Below are positions 8,692-16,891 of a stretch of 18,526 nt of DNA, in pieces. The translations under genes were made by a program, and so were the position numbers. Source of the stretch: Bacteroidales bacterium. GTDB lineage: Bacteria; Bacteroidota; Bacteroidia; Bacteroidales; Bacteroidaceae. How positions within the stretch are numbered: the first letter of the stretch is position 1; each line of letters opens with the position of its first letter. The notes beneath the pieces were generated by a model. It ran no database searches. It worked only from the letters and a program-made list of their open reading frames with translations, and was not told where the DNA came from. The stretch lies in NCBI GenBank assembly GCA_004558535.1, contig SFCP01000021.1:1-18526 (forward strand), in the 5' to 3' direction.

Positions 8692-10566
8692 TTACCCGGC
8701 TGTAGTCTGTCCGGCTCCGTCCCTTTCGATCAGTTCGAGGAGCTTTTCCACCGCCTCCTCGGTGGGTATGTTTTTCTCTACGCAGACTTTGCCGCGGTAC
8801 AGGCTGACCTTGCCGCGCGCAGCGCCTACATAGCCGTAATCAGCGTCGGCCATTTCGCCCGGACCGTTGACAATGCAGCCCATGATGGCTATCTTGAGTC
8901 CACGCAGGTGCGACGTAGCCGCCTTGATGCGAGCGATGGTGCCGGGCAGGTCGTAGAGCGTGCGGCCACAACCGGGACAGCTGATGTACTCGGTGCGGGT
9001 GGTGCGCAGGCGGGCGGCCTGGAGGATGGCGAAAGCCGTATCGTCGATGACGGCGTAGGGCAGCTGCTGCTCGCCGGCCGGGGCGGCGGCAAAGAGGAAG
9101 ACGCCGTCGGCCAGTCCGTCAAAGAGCAGGGCGCTCATGTCGGCGGCAGCGTAGAGCTGGAAGTCCTCGCGGTGGGCCGCGCCGAGCTGATAGTGCTGGA
9201 AGAAGACGACGGGGTTGGTCAGGCGCTCGTTCCACATCTCATGCACCAGGGCGCGCAATTCGCCGGTGCGGTTGGCGTGGCTCGTCTGGGCCAGTACGAC
9301 CATCTCGGGATGGCGGCGCAGGCAGGCTTTCACCTCCTCGCCCAACCCTGCATACGTGAGAAACAGGAATTTCAAGGGGGCGGACGAGGCGGCGACGGTC
9401 ATGAGCATCTCGGTAGTATAGGCCGGGAACGTATTCTCCTCGCCCTGCCACGCCACAGCGTCGACAATGTAGCCGGCATCGGGGATGCGGCGGTCGGCAG
9501 GCGGGAGCTGCGTGCCACAGTAGACGTAGTCGGGACGCAGGGCGCCCACGGCATCGCTGCCATCGAGCCGGGCCGAGACGACAACGGGCACATGGGTGCC
9601 CCCGATATTGGCTACGGGACACGTGGGACGGCGCACGGGACGCAGATAGTCGAAGGCGGGACACGGCTGTCCGGGAATGAACGAATGACCCGTGCGGGTG
9701 CCGGCCACGTAGGCGGCCAATTTGTAGGCAACGGGGATTTCGCACTCGGGTTCCTCGCTCAGCGATACGCGCAGGGTGTCGCCGATGCCGTCGCAAAGCA
9801 GGGCACCGATGCCCAGCGCGCTCTTGATGCGGCCGTCCTCGCCCTCGCCGGCCTCGGTCACGCCGAGGTGCAGGGGGAAGTCCATGCCCTCGTGCTGCAT
9901 CACGTGGCAAAGCAGGCGCACGGAGCGCACCATGACGACGGTGTTGCTGGCCTTGATGCTCACAACCACGTCGCGGAATTTCTCCCGCTCACAGATGCGC
10001 AGGAACTCCATGCAGCTCTCCACGATGCCCTCGGGCGTGTCGCCGTAGCGCGACATGATGCGATCCGACAGGGAACCGTGGTTCACGCCGATGCGGAGCG
10101 CTGTGCCGTGCTCGCGACAGATGGCCAACAGGCGCTTGAAGCGTTCCTCCAGGCGCTGCAGCTCGGCGGCATACTCCTCGTCCGTGTAGTCCAACTGCTT
10201 GAAGGTCCGCGCGGGGTCGACGTAATTGCCCGGGTTGATGCGGACTTTTTCGACAATGGCGGCGGCCACGTCGGCCACATTGGGATTGAAATGGATGTCG
10301 GCTACGAGCGGCGCGGTATAGCCCCGCCGGCGGAGTTCGGCACGTATGTTTTCCAGATTTTTTGCCTCGATTGTGCCCTGTGCCGTGAGGCGCACCAGGT
10401 CGCCGCCGGCGCGGATAATTCGCTCGGCTTGGTCGACGCAGCCCTCGGTGTCGGTGGTGGCACAGGTCGTCATGCTCTGCAGGCGCAAGGGGTTGTCACC
10501 TCCGATGTCGCAGCCCTTGACATGGGCCACGTGGGTGCGCCGTGGCGTATAATTAAACAGGTCCAT
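8692..10566 (-). CDS. ispG: 4-hydroxy-3-methylbut-2-enyl diphosphate synthase, long form
   Basis: 624-residue IspG (GcpE), which reduces 2-C-methyl-D-erythritol 2,4-cyclodiphosphate to HMBPP in the MEP pathway of isoprenoid synthesis. The N-terminal TIM barrel begins just after the start (the VKGCDIGGDNPLRLQSMTT region). The C-terminal Fe-S domain has Cys530 and Cys533 in CPGC, Cys564 in IMGC and Glu571 in NGPGE, the expected three-Cys plus Glu ligands of the [4Fe-4S] cluster. Between roughly residues 290 and 520 lies the extra domain found in Bacteroidota, chlamydial and plant enzymes and absent from the roughly 370-residue E. coli form. The frame is open upstream to 10659, but that would overlap purE, so the ATG at 10566 (MDLFNYTPRR) is preferred. 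It starts 28 bp after purE, suggesting cotranscription. Confidence 0.95.
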   Translation of the reverse strand: MDLFNYTPRRTHVAHVKGCDIGGDNPLRLQSMTTCATTDTEGCVDQAERIIRAGGDLVRLTAQGTIEAKNLENIRAELRRRGYTAPLVADIHFNPNVADVAAAIVEKVRINPGNYVDPARTFKQLDYTDEEYAAELQRLEERFKRLLAICREHGTALRIGVNHGSLSDRIMSRYGDTPEGIVESCMEFLRICEREKFRDVVVSIKASNTVVMVRSVRLLCHVMQHEGMDFPLHLGVTEAGEGEDGRIKSALGIGALLCDGIGDTLRVSLSEEPECEIPVAYKLAAYVAGTRTGHSFIPGQPCPAFDYLRPVRRPTCPVANIGGTHVPVVVSARLDGSDAVGALRPDYVYCGTQLPPADRRIPDAGYIVDAVAWQGEENTFPAYTTEMLMTVAASSAPLKFLFLTYAGLGEEVKACLRRHPEMVVLAQTSHANRTGELRALVHEMWNERLTNPVVFFQHYQLGAAHREDFQLYAAADMSALLFDGLADGVFLFAAAPAGEQQLPYAVIDDTAFAILQAARLRTTRTEYISCPGCGRTLYDLPGTIARIKAATSHLRGLKIAIMGCIVNGPGEMADADYGYVGAARGKVSLYRGKVCVEKNIPTEEAVEKLLELIERDGAGQTTAG

Positions 10567-10594
10567 CGCTGGGGAAGTCTTTTGTGAAAACGTC

Positions 10595-11101
10595 TCAGTC
10601 CTTCTTGCAGAAAGCGTACTGCTGCTTTGTGGCGGCCAGGTCCTCGTTGGCCTTGACAATCTTGCGCTTCAGTCCAGCCTTGTAGTCGGCAAACCGTGCG
10701 GCAAGGTCCTCATCGCGGAGTGCCAGCATCTGCACGGCGAGCAGGGCGGCATTGAGCGCGCCGTTCACGCCAACGGTGGCCACGGGGATGCCGGGAGGCA
10801 TCTGCACGATGGAGAGTAGCGCGTCGAGTCCGTCGAGCATTCCCTTGATAGGCACACCGATGACGGGCAGCGTCGTATTGGCGGCTATCACACCGGGCAG
10901 GGCTGCGGCCATACCGGCGGCAGCGATGATGACGTCGACGCCGCGCGAGGCTGCGGTGCGTGCAAATTCCTCTACCTCGGCCGGCGTGCGATGCGCCGAG
11001 AGGGCCTGTATTTCAAAGGGGACTTGCAATTCTTCCAACAGGCCGGCGGCCTTTTCCATGACGGGCAGGTCGGAAGTGCTGCCCATGATGATGCTTACCA
11101 T
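10595..11101 (-). CDS. purE: N5-carboxyaminoimidazole ribonucleotide mutase PurE
   Basis: 168-residue class I PurE, which moves the carboxyl group of N5-CAIR to C4 to give CAIR in de novo purine synthesis; a cytosolic enzyme usually octameric. The start carries the phosphate-binding motif GSTSDLPVM (residues 7-15), followed by the SAHRTP catalytic-His motif and an AAAGMAAALPG loop. All are close to family consensus. The length is typical. No purK is next to it in this window. It sits 62 bp after the PAP2 gene, beyond a terminator-like hairpin, and 28 bp before ispG. No clear TAnnTTTG element is seen in that 62-bp gap, so it may depend on read-through or on a promoter I cannot recognise. Its start is the first ATG, directly at the family N-terminus. 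Confidence 0.96.
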   Translation of the reverse strand: MVSIIMGSTSDLPVMEKAAGLLEELQVPFEIQALSAHRTPAEVEEFARTAASRGVDVIIAAAGMAAALPGVIAANTTLPVIGVPIKGMLDGLDALLSIVQMPPGIPVATVGVNGALNAALLAVQMLALRDEDLAARFADYKAGLKRKIVKANEDLAATKQQYAFCKKD

Positions 11102-11140
11102 TGTGCTTTATATTTTTGAGTAGATAGGATGCAGAAAAAC

Positions 11141-11164
11141 AAAAAAGGCATGCCGCCTTTTTTT
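11141..11164 (-). terminator. Intrinsic terminator after the PAP2 gene
   Basis: A-run plus GGC (11141-11149) pairs with GCC plus T-run (11155-11164) across a 5-base loop. On the minus strand the hairpin comes directly after the PAP2 TGA stop and ends in a T-rich run, a classical intrinsic terminator shape. Its GC stem is only 3 bp, so partial read-through into purE is likely. Confidence 0.6.
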
Positions 11165-11784
11165 CAGGTCAGTGTGATGCTGAAGAAACCGCACAGAATG
11201 CCGATGATGGTGCCTGCCAGCAAATCCGCCAGGGTGTGTTGGCGCAGGATGAGGCGCGCCGTACAAACCAGACCGCACAGCAGCGTGCAGAGGCAAAGCC
11301 ACAGTGTGGGGTCGAAGTGGAATATGAGCGAGAAAGCCAACAGCAGGCCGATGGTGGCGCCCGACGCTGCCGCGTGGGTGCTGACCTTGAGCGCAATGTT
11401 GGTCACCGCGCATACCACCTGCACCGACAGGGCACAAACGATGACGCCCAGGGTGAAACGTGGCATCCGATACAGGTCCATCATGTAGAGCAGGAGGCCG
11501 TAACTCAGGATGGAAATGATATAGGGCACGAAGCGGCGCTCACGAAGGCCCATCTGGTGGCGCGTCCAGCCGTTGATCTTGCGATAAAGGAAGATGCAGA
11601 GGCGCGGCAGGACTACCGTGAACAGATAAACCACGAGCAGCACCGTCAGGCGGAACGACCAGGGCATCAGACGCAGGTAGCTGAAGAACAGCAAAGCCAG
11701 AAATGCGAACGTAGGCAGGTAGAAGGGTGAAAACAGCAGCGATACTGCCTGCGCAAAAAGGACTAAAAGTTTATTACTCGTCAT
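11164..11784 (-). CDS. PAP2-like membrane phosphatase family protein
   Basis: 206-residue integral membrane protein with about six hydrophobic segments (near 7-37, 44-67, 86-103, 110-130, 141-170 and 186-203). Two PAP2 signatures are visible: a KVSTHAAASG stretch (133-142), like the SGH motif with His137, and ARLILRQHTLADLLAG (176-191), which supplies Arg177, His183 and Asp187 of motif 3. The usual first motif KxxxxxxRP is not obvious; a basic stretch RERRFVP (81-87) may replace it. It probably removes phosphate from a lipid diphosphate or phosphatidic-acid-like substrate, but activity and substrate are inferred. It lies 125 bp after rpoN and ends at a hairpin. Location beside the isoprenoid gene ispG is suggestive of undecaprenyl or other polyprenyl phosphate recycling, but that is speculation. 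Confidence 0.82.
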   Translation of the reverse strand: MTSNKLLVLFAQAVSLLFSPFYLPTFAFLALLFFSYLRLMPWSFRLTVLLVVYLFTVVLPRLCIFLYRKINGWTRHQMGLRERRFVPYIISILSYGLLLYMMDLYRMPRFTLGVIVCALSVQVVCAVTNIALKVSTHAAASGATIGLLLAFSLIFHFDPTLWLCLCTLLCGLVCTARLILRQHTLADLLAGTIIGILCGFFSITLT

Positions 11785-11909
11785 TTTTCTATAAGGATGT
11801 GGTCCGAAAGGACACTCAGAAAAGTTTTCTGCGAAAAAAAGGTTGGCCGATGCAGGGATTTAGCCCGCCCGCCGGCAGAACTCCGGGGGAGGCGCTGCGC
11901 GCCAAAGGC

Positions 11910-13397
11910 TCACTCGCGGCGAAAGCGCGCCACGGGGATGCCCATCTGCTCGCGGTATTTTGCCACGGTGCGCCGCGCCACGGGCAGCCCCTGCTCCTTG
12001 AGACGGGCGGCCAGGGCTTCGTCGGATAGCGGAGCGCCCTTGTCCTCGGCCCCGACCAGCTCGGCCAGTGCTGCGCGCACCCGGCGGCCCGACAGCTCCT
12101 CGCCATCGGTGCTCGTAAACTGGTTGGAGAAAAAGAACTTGAGGGGATAGAGGCCATAGGCGGTCTGTACATATTTCCCGCCGACGGTGCGCGACACGGT
12201 CGATATATCTACGGCCGCGCGGGCCGCCACTTCGCGCAGCGTCATGGGACGCAGCAGCGACTCGTCGTCGTCGTTTTCAAAAAAAGGACGCTGCAGGTCG
12301 ACAATGCCCTGCATCACGTCGAGCAGGGTCTGCCGGCGGCGGTTTACCAACTGGATGAAGCCCTGCGCTGCCTCGACCTTGCGGCGCGCGTAGACGTAGG
12401 CATCCTGCTGCTCGCGGCTGAGGCGTTCGCGGTGGTCGGCATATTGGCGGATGCTGTCGCGGAAGGCGCGGCTCACGCGAAGCTGCGGGACGTCGCCGGC
12501 ATTGAGCCGGACCTCGGCAGTGCCGTCGCGCCCTACCACCACATAGAAGTCGGGCACAGCGGTGGGCGCGGGCTGGCCGCTCTCGTCGCCAAAGGCGCGG
12601 CCGGGAGCGGGATTGAGGCGCAGCAACTCGCGCTTGACATGGGCGGCGCGGTCGTCGTCAAAGCCCAGACGCTGCATGATGAGATCCCAGCGCTTGGCGG
12701 TGAAATCCTTGAAGCAGCGGTCGATCACGGCTAAGGCATCTTCGCGCCACGGCGAACGGTATTCGGGGTCGGTAAGCTGCAGGCGGAGACACTCGGCCAA
12801 GGAACGCGCGCCAATACCGCGGGGTTCAAACGTTTGGAGTACGGCTATGAGGCGGTTTACCTCGTCGGCCGTGGTCATTATGTTGTGGTAGACGGCCAGT
12901 TCGTCGGCCAGTGTTTCGGCGTCCTTGCGCAGGAAGCCATCGGTGTCGAGCGAACCGATGAGATACTCCAGCACCTGCTGCTCGTGTTCGGTCAGGTTCT
13001 GCTCGCCTATCTGCCGCTGCAAATCGTCGTAAAAGGAGCTTTGCGCCGCCATCACATACTCGCCCGCATCGTCGCCGCGCTCCACGCGTTCGCGCAGGTA
13101 GTCGGGCATGTCGTCGTCCGTCAGGTAATCGCCTACCTCCCATTCCAAATCGCCCGGGGCAGCTTCGTCCTCGGCGGAGCCGTCGGCAAAATCGGCTTCC
13201 GGCCCCTCGGCGGCGGACAGGTCGTCGGCCATGGGATCTTCCTGCTCCTCGAGTGCTTCGTTGTCAATCATCTCCGTCTGCACCCGCTCGGCAAATTGTA
13301 CCAGCGGGAGCTCCACCATCTGTGCCAGCGCCACCTGCATGACGGCCAGCTGCTGGGTTTGCACGGCGGCTTGGGTCTGAATGATTTTCTGGGCCAT
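11910..13397 (-). CDS. rpoN: RNA polymerase sigma-54 factor
   Basis: 495-residue sigma-54, which directs RNA polymerase to -24/-12 promoters that need an AAA+ activator. Region I is the glutamine-rich N-terminus (about 7-50), which responds to activators. Region II (about 50-100) is strongly acidic. The core-binding region and the HTH follow, and the RpoN box is ARRTVAKYRE (474-483) close to the C-terminus, which recognises the -24 element. The length is typical and nothing is missing. The start ATG gives MAQKIIQTQ, as expected for the family. A TAATTTTG -7 element lies 22-29 bases upstream. The PAP2 gene follows after 125 bp with no strong hairpin between, so the two may be one transcript. 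No activator gene is in the window. Confidence 0.96.
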   Translation of the reverse strand: MAQKIIQTQAAVQTQQLAVMQVALAQMVELPLVQFAERVQTEMIDNEALEEQEDPMADDLSAAEGPEADFADGSAEDEAAPGDLEWEVGDYLTDDDMPDYLRERVERGDDAGEYVMAAQSSFYDDLQRQIGEQNLTEHEQQVLEYLIGSLDTDGFLRKDAETLADELAVYHNIMTTADEVNRLIAVLQTFEPRGIGARSLAECLRLQLTDPEYRSPWREDALAVIDRCFKDFTAKRWDLIMQRLGFDDDRAAHVKRELLRLNPAPGRAFGDESGQPAPTAVPDFYVVVGRDGTAEVRLNAGDVPQLRVSRAFRDSIRQYADHRERLSREQQDAYVYARRKVEAAQGFIQLVNRRRQTLLDVMQGIVDLQRPFFENDDDESLLRPMTLREVAARAAVDISTVSRTVGGKYVQTAYGLYPLKFFFSNQFTSTDGEELSGRRVRAALAELVGAEDKGAPLSDEALAARLKEQGLPVARRTVAKYREQMGIPVARFRRE

Positions 13398-13418
13398 AGA
13401 CGAGCGTTATTAGTGGTG

Positions 13419-13426
13419 CAAAATTA
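13419..13426 (-). promoter_or_regulatory. Bacteroidota-type -7 element for rpoN
   Basis: Minus-strand TAATTTTG followed by CA matches TAnnTTTG. The inferred start is about 14 bases before the rpoN ATG. At the -33 position there is only a partial match (TTCTG). The surrounding 13398-13440 stretch is AT-rich, unlike the gene. Confidence 0.5.
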
Positions 13427-13528
13427 CAAATTTCCATATAGATGCAGAATTTCGGCTACCTTTTTTGTCGCGCCTGCTCCGTTTTTGTGCAGCCCCCGCT
13501 CCCAATGCAAAATGCACCCTACAAAAGT

Positions 13529-13562
13529 GACGGACAGTGCCCCTCACGGAGAACTGCCCGTC
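13529..13562 (-). terminator. Imperfect hairpin downstream of secDF
   Basis: GACGG-A-CAGT (13529-13538) pairs with ACTG-C-CCGTC (13553-13562) with one A/C mismatch and a 14-base loop. On the minus strand it lies about 25 bp after the secDF stop and is followed by ACTTTTG, giving a short T-run. It is a plausible secDF terminator ahead of the rpoN promoter. Confidence 0.45.
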
Positions 13563-13587
13563 CTATCAAACAAATAAAACAGATAAA

Positions 13588-16482
13588 TTATTTCTCTGCT
13601 GCCTCTACCACTCTTTTCTTGCCCAGCGTGCGGTAAGCAATCGGGGCTGCGAGGAAGATGGAAGAGAGGGTGCCGAATACTACACCGAGGATCATGGCGA
13701 ATGCAAACGAGCGGATGCTGTCGCCACCGAGGAAGAAGATACACAGCAGCACGAGCAGCGTGGTGACAGACGTCATGATCGTACGCGTCAACGTGCTGTT
13801 GATGGACTCATCGAAGAGACGACGGGTGTCACGCTTGGGATACAGACCCATATACTCGCGGATACGGTCGAAGACGACCACCTTATCGTTGATGGAGTAA
13901 CCGATAGCGGTCAGCACGGCGGCGATGAACGTCTGGTCCACTTCAAGGCTGAACGGCATCCAGCCCCAGCAGATGGAGTACATACCGATAATCAGCAGGG
14001 CGTCGATGCTCAGCGCTACAACGCTTCCCACAGAGAATGCCACGTTGCGGAAACGCACCAGGATGTAGAGGAAGATGGCTACCAAGGCCAAGAGCACGCT
14101 GATGATGGCACCACGTACCATATCGGCGGCTACGGTGCTTCCTACTTTCTGGGCCGAAACAATGGAGCCGCCTGCCTTGTTCTGACGGTCCTTGAAGGTG
14201 TTGTAGTCAGCCTTGACGAGCTTGGCGTCCTTGAGGGCCTGGTATACGAACCGGTCTACTTCGTCATCGATATTGTCGCCTTCGTCGTTGATACGATAGT
14301 TGGTGGTCAGGCGGACACACTTGCTCTCGCTCGTCACGACCGAGATGGCGCTGACGATGGCTTCGGGGTCTTTGCTGTCGGCCTTAACGGCTTTCTTGAC
14401 AGCTTCCTTGACCTGTTCGGGTGTGGTCTGCTTGTTCTCGAACTCGATGACGTAGTTTCTACCTCCCGTGAAGTCGATACCCTTCGACAGGCCGCGGATG
14501 GTGAGGAAGCCCACGCATACAGCCGCAAAGACGAGGAAGATGGTGACAGACTTCTTGGCCTGCTCCACAAACTTGAAGTGGGTGCCGCTGAGGAAGTTGC
14601 GCGACAGCGGCGTGGTGAACGTCAGTCCCGTCCACTTCTCCTTGTTGTGGAAGTGCTCGTAGACCATGCGGGTCATCCATACAGCGGTGAAGAACGAGGC
14701 GCAGATACCGATGCCCAAGGTGAGGGCGAAACCGCGGATGGGTCCTGTACCGAAGTTGTAGAGGATGATGGCCGTGATGATGGACGTAAGGTTCGAGTCG
14801 AAGATGGCGGAGAAGGCGTTGCCGTAACCGTCGGCGAGGGCCTGCTTGATGTTCTTGCCTGCCTTGAGCTCCTCCTTGATGCGCTCATAGATAAGCACGT
14901 TGGCATCGACGGCCATACCGAGCGACAGCACCATACCGGCAATACCGCTCATGGTGAGGGCTGCCTGGAACGAGGTGAGCACACCGAAAGTGAAGAAGAA
15001 GTTGAGCAACAGGGCGCCGTTGGCCACCATGCCGGGGATAAATCCGTAGGCCAGGCACATGAAGATCATCAGGAGGACGAGTGCCACGACACATGCCGTC
15101 AGACCGGCGTTGATGGAGGCTTCACCGAGGCTCGGGCCTACGGTCTCTTCCTGCACAATCTTGAGGCTGACGTCCATACGGCCGGAGTTGAGCACGTTGG
15201 AGAGGTCGCGCGTATCATCGATGGTGAAGTTGCCGGAGATCTGCGAGTTGCCGCCGGCGATTTTCTCGTTGACGTTGGGTGCGCTGTACACATAACCGTC
15301 GAGCACGATGGCTACGGAGCGGTGTACGTTCTTCTCGGTGAGCTTGGCCCACTCGGTAGCGGCACGGTTGGTCATGGTCATCGAAACGATGGGCTGGTGC
15401 TGCTCGTTGAAGTCGCCCTTGGCTGTCTTGATGACGTCACCCTGCATGGAGGGACCGCCGTTCTTGGCCTTCAGCAAGTAGAGTCCGTAGCCGATGACTA
15501 CGTTTTCGATGGTGCCATCCTTCTTTTTCATGGCCTGCGTCTCCTCCTTCACGCTCCAAGCCAGCACGAGGTCGGCGGGAAGCGAGCTCTTGGCGGCGCG
15601 ATAGTTGTTCATGATGGCCGTGGTGTCCTCCTTGGAGCGCGTATAGCCGACGATGCAGCCACCGCCGGGGTACTGGAGGTGCTGTCCGATGACCTCGGCC
15701 ACTGCGGGTACTTCCTCGAAGCGGTAGGTCTCCCAGAACTGGAGGTTGGCGCTACCGGTGAGGAGCTTACGCACGCGTTCGGGCTCCTTGATACCAGGCA
15801 TTTCGACCATGATCTGGCCCATCTGTCCGCGTCCCTTGAGGATCTGAATGTTGGGCTGGGCCACACCGAAGCGGTCGATACGTGTACGGATGACCTCGTT
15901 GGCGTTGGCCACGGCTGTTTCGATTTTCTGCTGCAGTGCATTCTTTACGTCAGCATCGGACGAGGAGGGCGTGATGCCGTCCAGGTTGCCACTGAAAGCG
16001 CCGGCGAGCTTGTTATTGCCGAACTGCTTCTGGTAAGCGCTGACGAAAGCGTCGAGGAAGTCTCCACCCGACTTCTTTACCTCTTCATTGGCAGCTGCTA
16101 CTGCTTTTTCCACGTTAGCCTGTACAGTCTTGTCTGCACCGGCTGTGCTTCTCACGACATCAGCCACTGACACTTCGAGGATGACATTCATACCACCCTT
16201 CAGGTCGAGGCCGAGTCCGATTTGCAGCTGCTCGCACTCCTTGAGCGTCTTCCACATGTACACCCGCTCGTTGCTCATCGAGTCGAGGTAAGCCTGGCGG
16301 AAGTCATTGAAAACCTTTTCGCGCTCAGTGTCGTTGGCGAACTGCTTTCCCTTGATTTTGGCTGCAGCATACGCATCTGCTTTCTTGCCGTACTTGTTGG
16401 TTACGACGGAGAAAGAGAGGTAAAACAGGCAAATCAAAGTCAGCAATACTGCAATGACCTTTACGAATCCTTTGTTTTGCAT
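13588..16482 (-). CDS. secDF: Fused protein translocase subunit SecD/SecF
   Basis: 964-residue inner-membrane protein in which SecD and SecF are one chain, as is usual in Bacteroidota. It uses the proton gradient to help pull secreted proteins through SecYEG. An N-terminal membrane segment (about 6-26) precedes a large periplasmic part with the SecD motif GLGLDLKGG (89-97). A block of membrane helices follows, including LGMAVDANVLIYERI, a conserved SecD signature. The SecF half has DFTGGR (670-675) and SINDKVVVFDRIRE (about 860-875), then a final set of helices. The frame opens upstream to 16563, but MQNKGFVKVI at 16482 begins the membrane anchor and follows an AT-rich leader, so it is preferred. 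The extension would lie between the promoter and this start. The gene stands alone, 509 bp after cysS. Confidence 0.96.
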   Translation of the reverse strand: MQNKGFVKVIAVLLTLICLFYLSFSVVTNKYGKKADAYAAAKIKGKQFANDTEREKVFNDFRQAYLDSMSNERVYMWKTLKECEQLQIGLGLDLKGGMNVILEVSVADVVRSTAGADKTVQANVEKAVAAANEEVKKSGGDFLDAFVSAYQKQFGNNKLAGAFSGNLDGITPSSSDADVKNALQQKIETAVANANEVIRTRIDRFGVAQPNIQILKGRGQMGQIMVEMPGIKEPERVRKLLTGSANLQFWETYRFEEVPAVAEVIGQHLQYPGGGCIVGYTRSKEDTTAIMNNYRAAKSSLPADLVLAWSVKEETQAMKKKDGTIENVVIGYGLYLLKAKNGGPSMQGDVIKTAKGDFNEQHQPIVSMTMTNRAATEWAKLTEKNVHRSVAIVLDGYVYSAPNVNEKIAGGNSQISGNFTIDDTRDLSNVLNSGRMDVSLKIVQEETVGPSLGEASINAGLTACVVALVLLMIFMCLAYGFIPGMVANGALLLNFFFTFGVLTSFQAALTMSGIAGMVLSLGMAVDANVLIYERIKEELKAGKNIKQALADGYGNAFSAIFDSNLTSIITAIILYNFGTGPIRGFALTLGIGICASFFTAVWMTRMVYEHFHNKEKWTGLTFTTPLSRNFLSGTHFKFVEQAKKSVTIFLVFAAVCVGFLTIRGLSKGIDFTGGRNYVIEFENKQTTPEQVKEAVKKAVKADSKDPEAIVSAISVVTSESKCVRLTTNYRINDEGDNIDDEVDRFVYQALKDAKLVKADYNTFKDRQNKAGGSIVSAQKVGSTVAADMVRGAIISVLLALVAIFLYILVRFRNVAFSVGSVVALSIDALLIIGMYSICWGWMPFSLEVDQTFIAAVLTAIGYSINDKVVVFDRIREYMGLYPKRDTRRLFDESINSTLTRTIMTSVTTLLVLLCIFFLGGDSIRSFAFAMILGVVFGTLSSIFLAAPIAYRTLGKKRVVEAAEK

Positions 16483-16560
16483 TGTTTTGAGTTGTATTTT
16501 TTGATGATTATTTTGATTGCAAATAAGGGCGCTTACCAACTGCGCACACTTTTGAACGTG

Positions 16561-16568
16561 CAAATATA
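16561..16568 (-). promoter_or_regulatory. Bacteroidota-type -7 element for secDF
   Basis: Minus-strand TATATTTG followed by CA is a close match to the -7 consensus. The predicted start is near 16554, giving a leader of about 70 bases that is AT-rich near the ATG. The -33 position shows no good TTTG, only a CCTTACAG stretch. Confidence 0.5.
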
Positions 16569-16594
16569 CGGATTTTTTTCATTCTGTAAGGCTG

Positions 16595-16623
16595 AGGGGC
16601 TTATTTTTTAAGAAACAGCCCCT
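16595..16623. terminator. Hairpin with T-tract on the plus side
   Basis: AGGGGCT (16595-16601) pairs with AGCCCCT (16617-16623) around a 15-base AT-rich loop. Four Ts run from the last stem base on the plus strand. No plus-strand gene precedes it. On the minus strand it lies about 25 bp upstream of the secDF -7 element, so it may insulate secDF from cysS read-through. Confidence 0.4.
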
Positions 16624-16723
16624 TTTGGAGGGCTTCCCGATGGTTATTTTTGCATAGAAGTGCATAGGTAGATTTAACACAAATAACGTTTGTTTGCCTT
16701 TGCGCAGGGGATGGGTGCCATCC

Positions 16724-16801
16724 AAGTCGTACTTAGTTTTGACCAAGTGCCGGCTGGAAAAAACCAAGTGCTTTGTAGTTTTGCGAAAGTCGTACTTAGT
16801 T
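16724..16801. repeat. Degenerate short-repeat block between cysS and secDF
   Basis: The 15-mer AAGTCGTACTTAGTT occurs at 16724-16738 and 16787-16801. Between the copies, ACCAAGTGC occurs at 16742-16750 and 16763-16771, and TAGTTTTG at 16734-16741 and 16776-16783. The whole 78 bp looks like several diverged copies of a 20-30 bp unit. In one minus-strand frame it reads as repeated TKYD/TKHLV-like peptides, but that frame begins inside the promoter-like element and there is no sign of a real gene. Confidence 0.65.
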
Positions 16802-16846
16802 GCCCCCTTTCGGACGTCAAAAACGGGCGACGGGGCGAACCAAAAG

Positions 16847-16882
16847 AGGAGGCAGCCCCTGATATTGCGGGGACTGCCTCCT
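16847..16882 (-). terminator. Strong hairpin downstream of cysS
   Basis: AGGAGGCAG-CCCC (16847-16859) pairs with GGGG-A-CTGCCTCCT (16869-16882), 13 pairs with one bulged A and a 9-base loop. On the minus strand it is followed by CTTTTGG, a short T-run, about 110 bp beyond the cysS stop. It is the best cysS terminator candidate, although a promoter-like element lies between gene and hairpin. Confidence 0.6.
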
Positions 16883-16891
16883 GTGCGTATG

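Noticed and set aside
8551..10587. 678-codon plus-strand open frame antisense to ispG
   Set aside because: It mirrors the ispG codons, begins in the GC-rich repeat tract and shows no recognisable motif, whereas ispG has all its ligands.
13537..16170. 877-codon open frame on the plus strand, antisense to secDF
   Set aside because: Its product is His/Asp/Val/Gly-rich with no domain pattern, while the minus strand encodes a complete SecDF. Long antisense frames are expected from this GC-rich codon usage.
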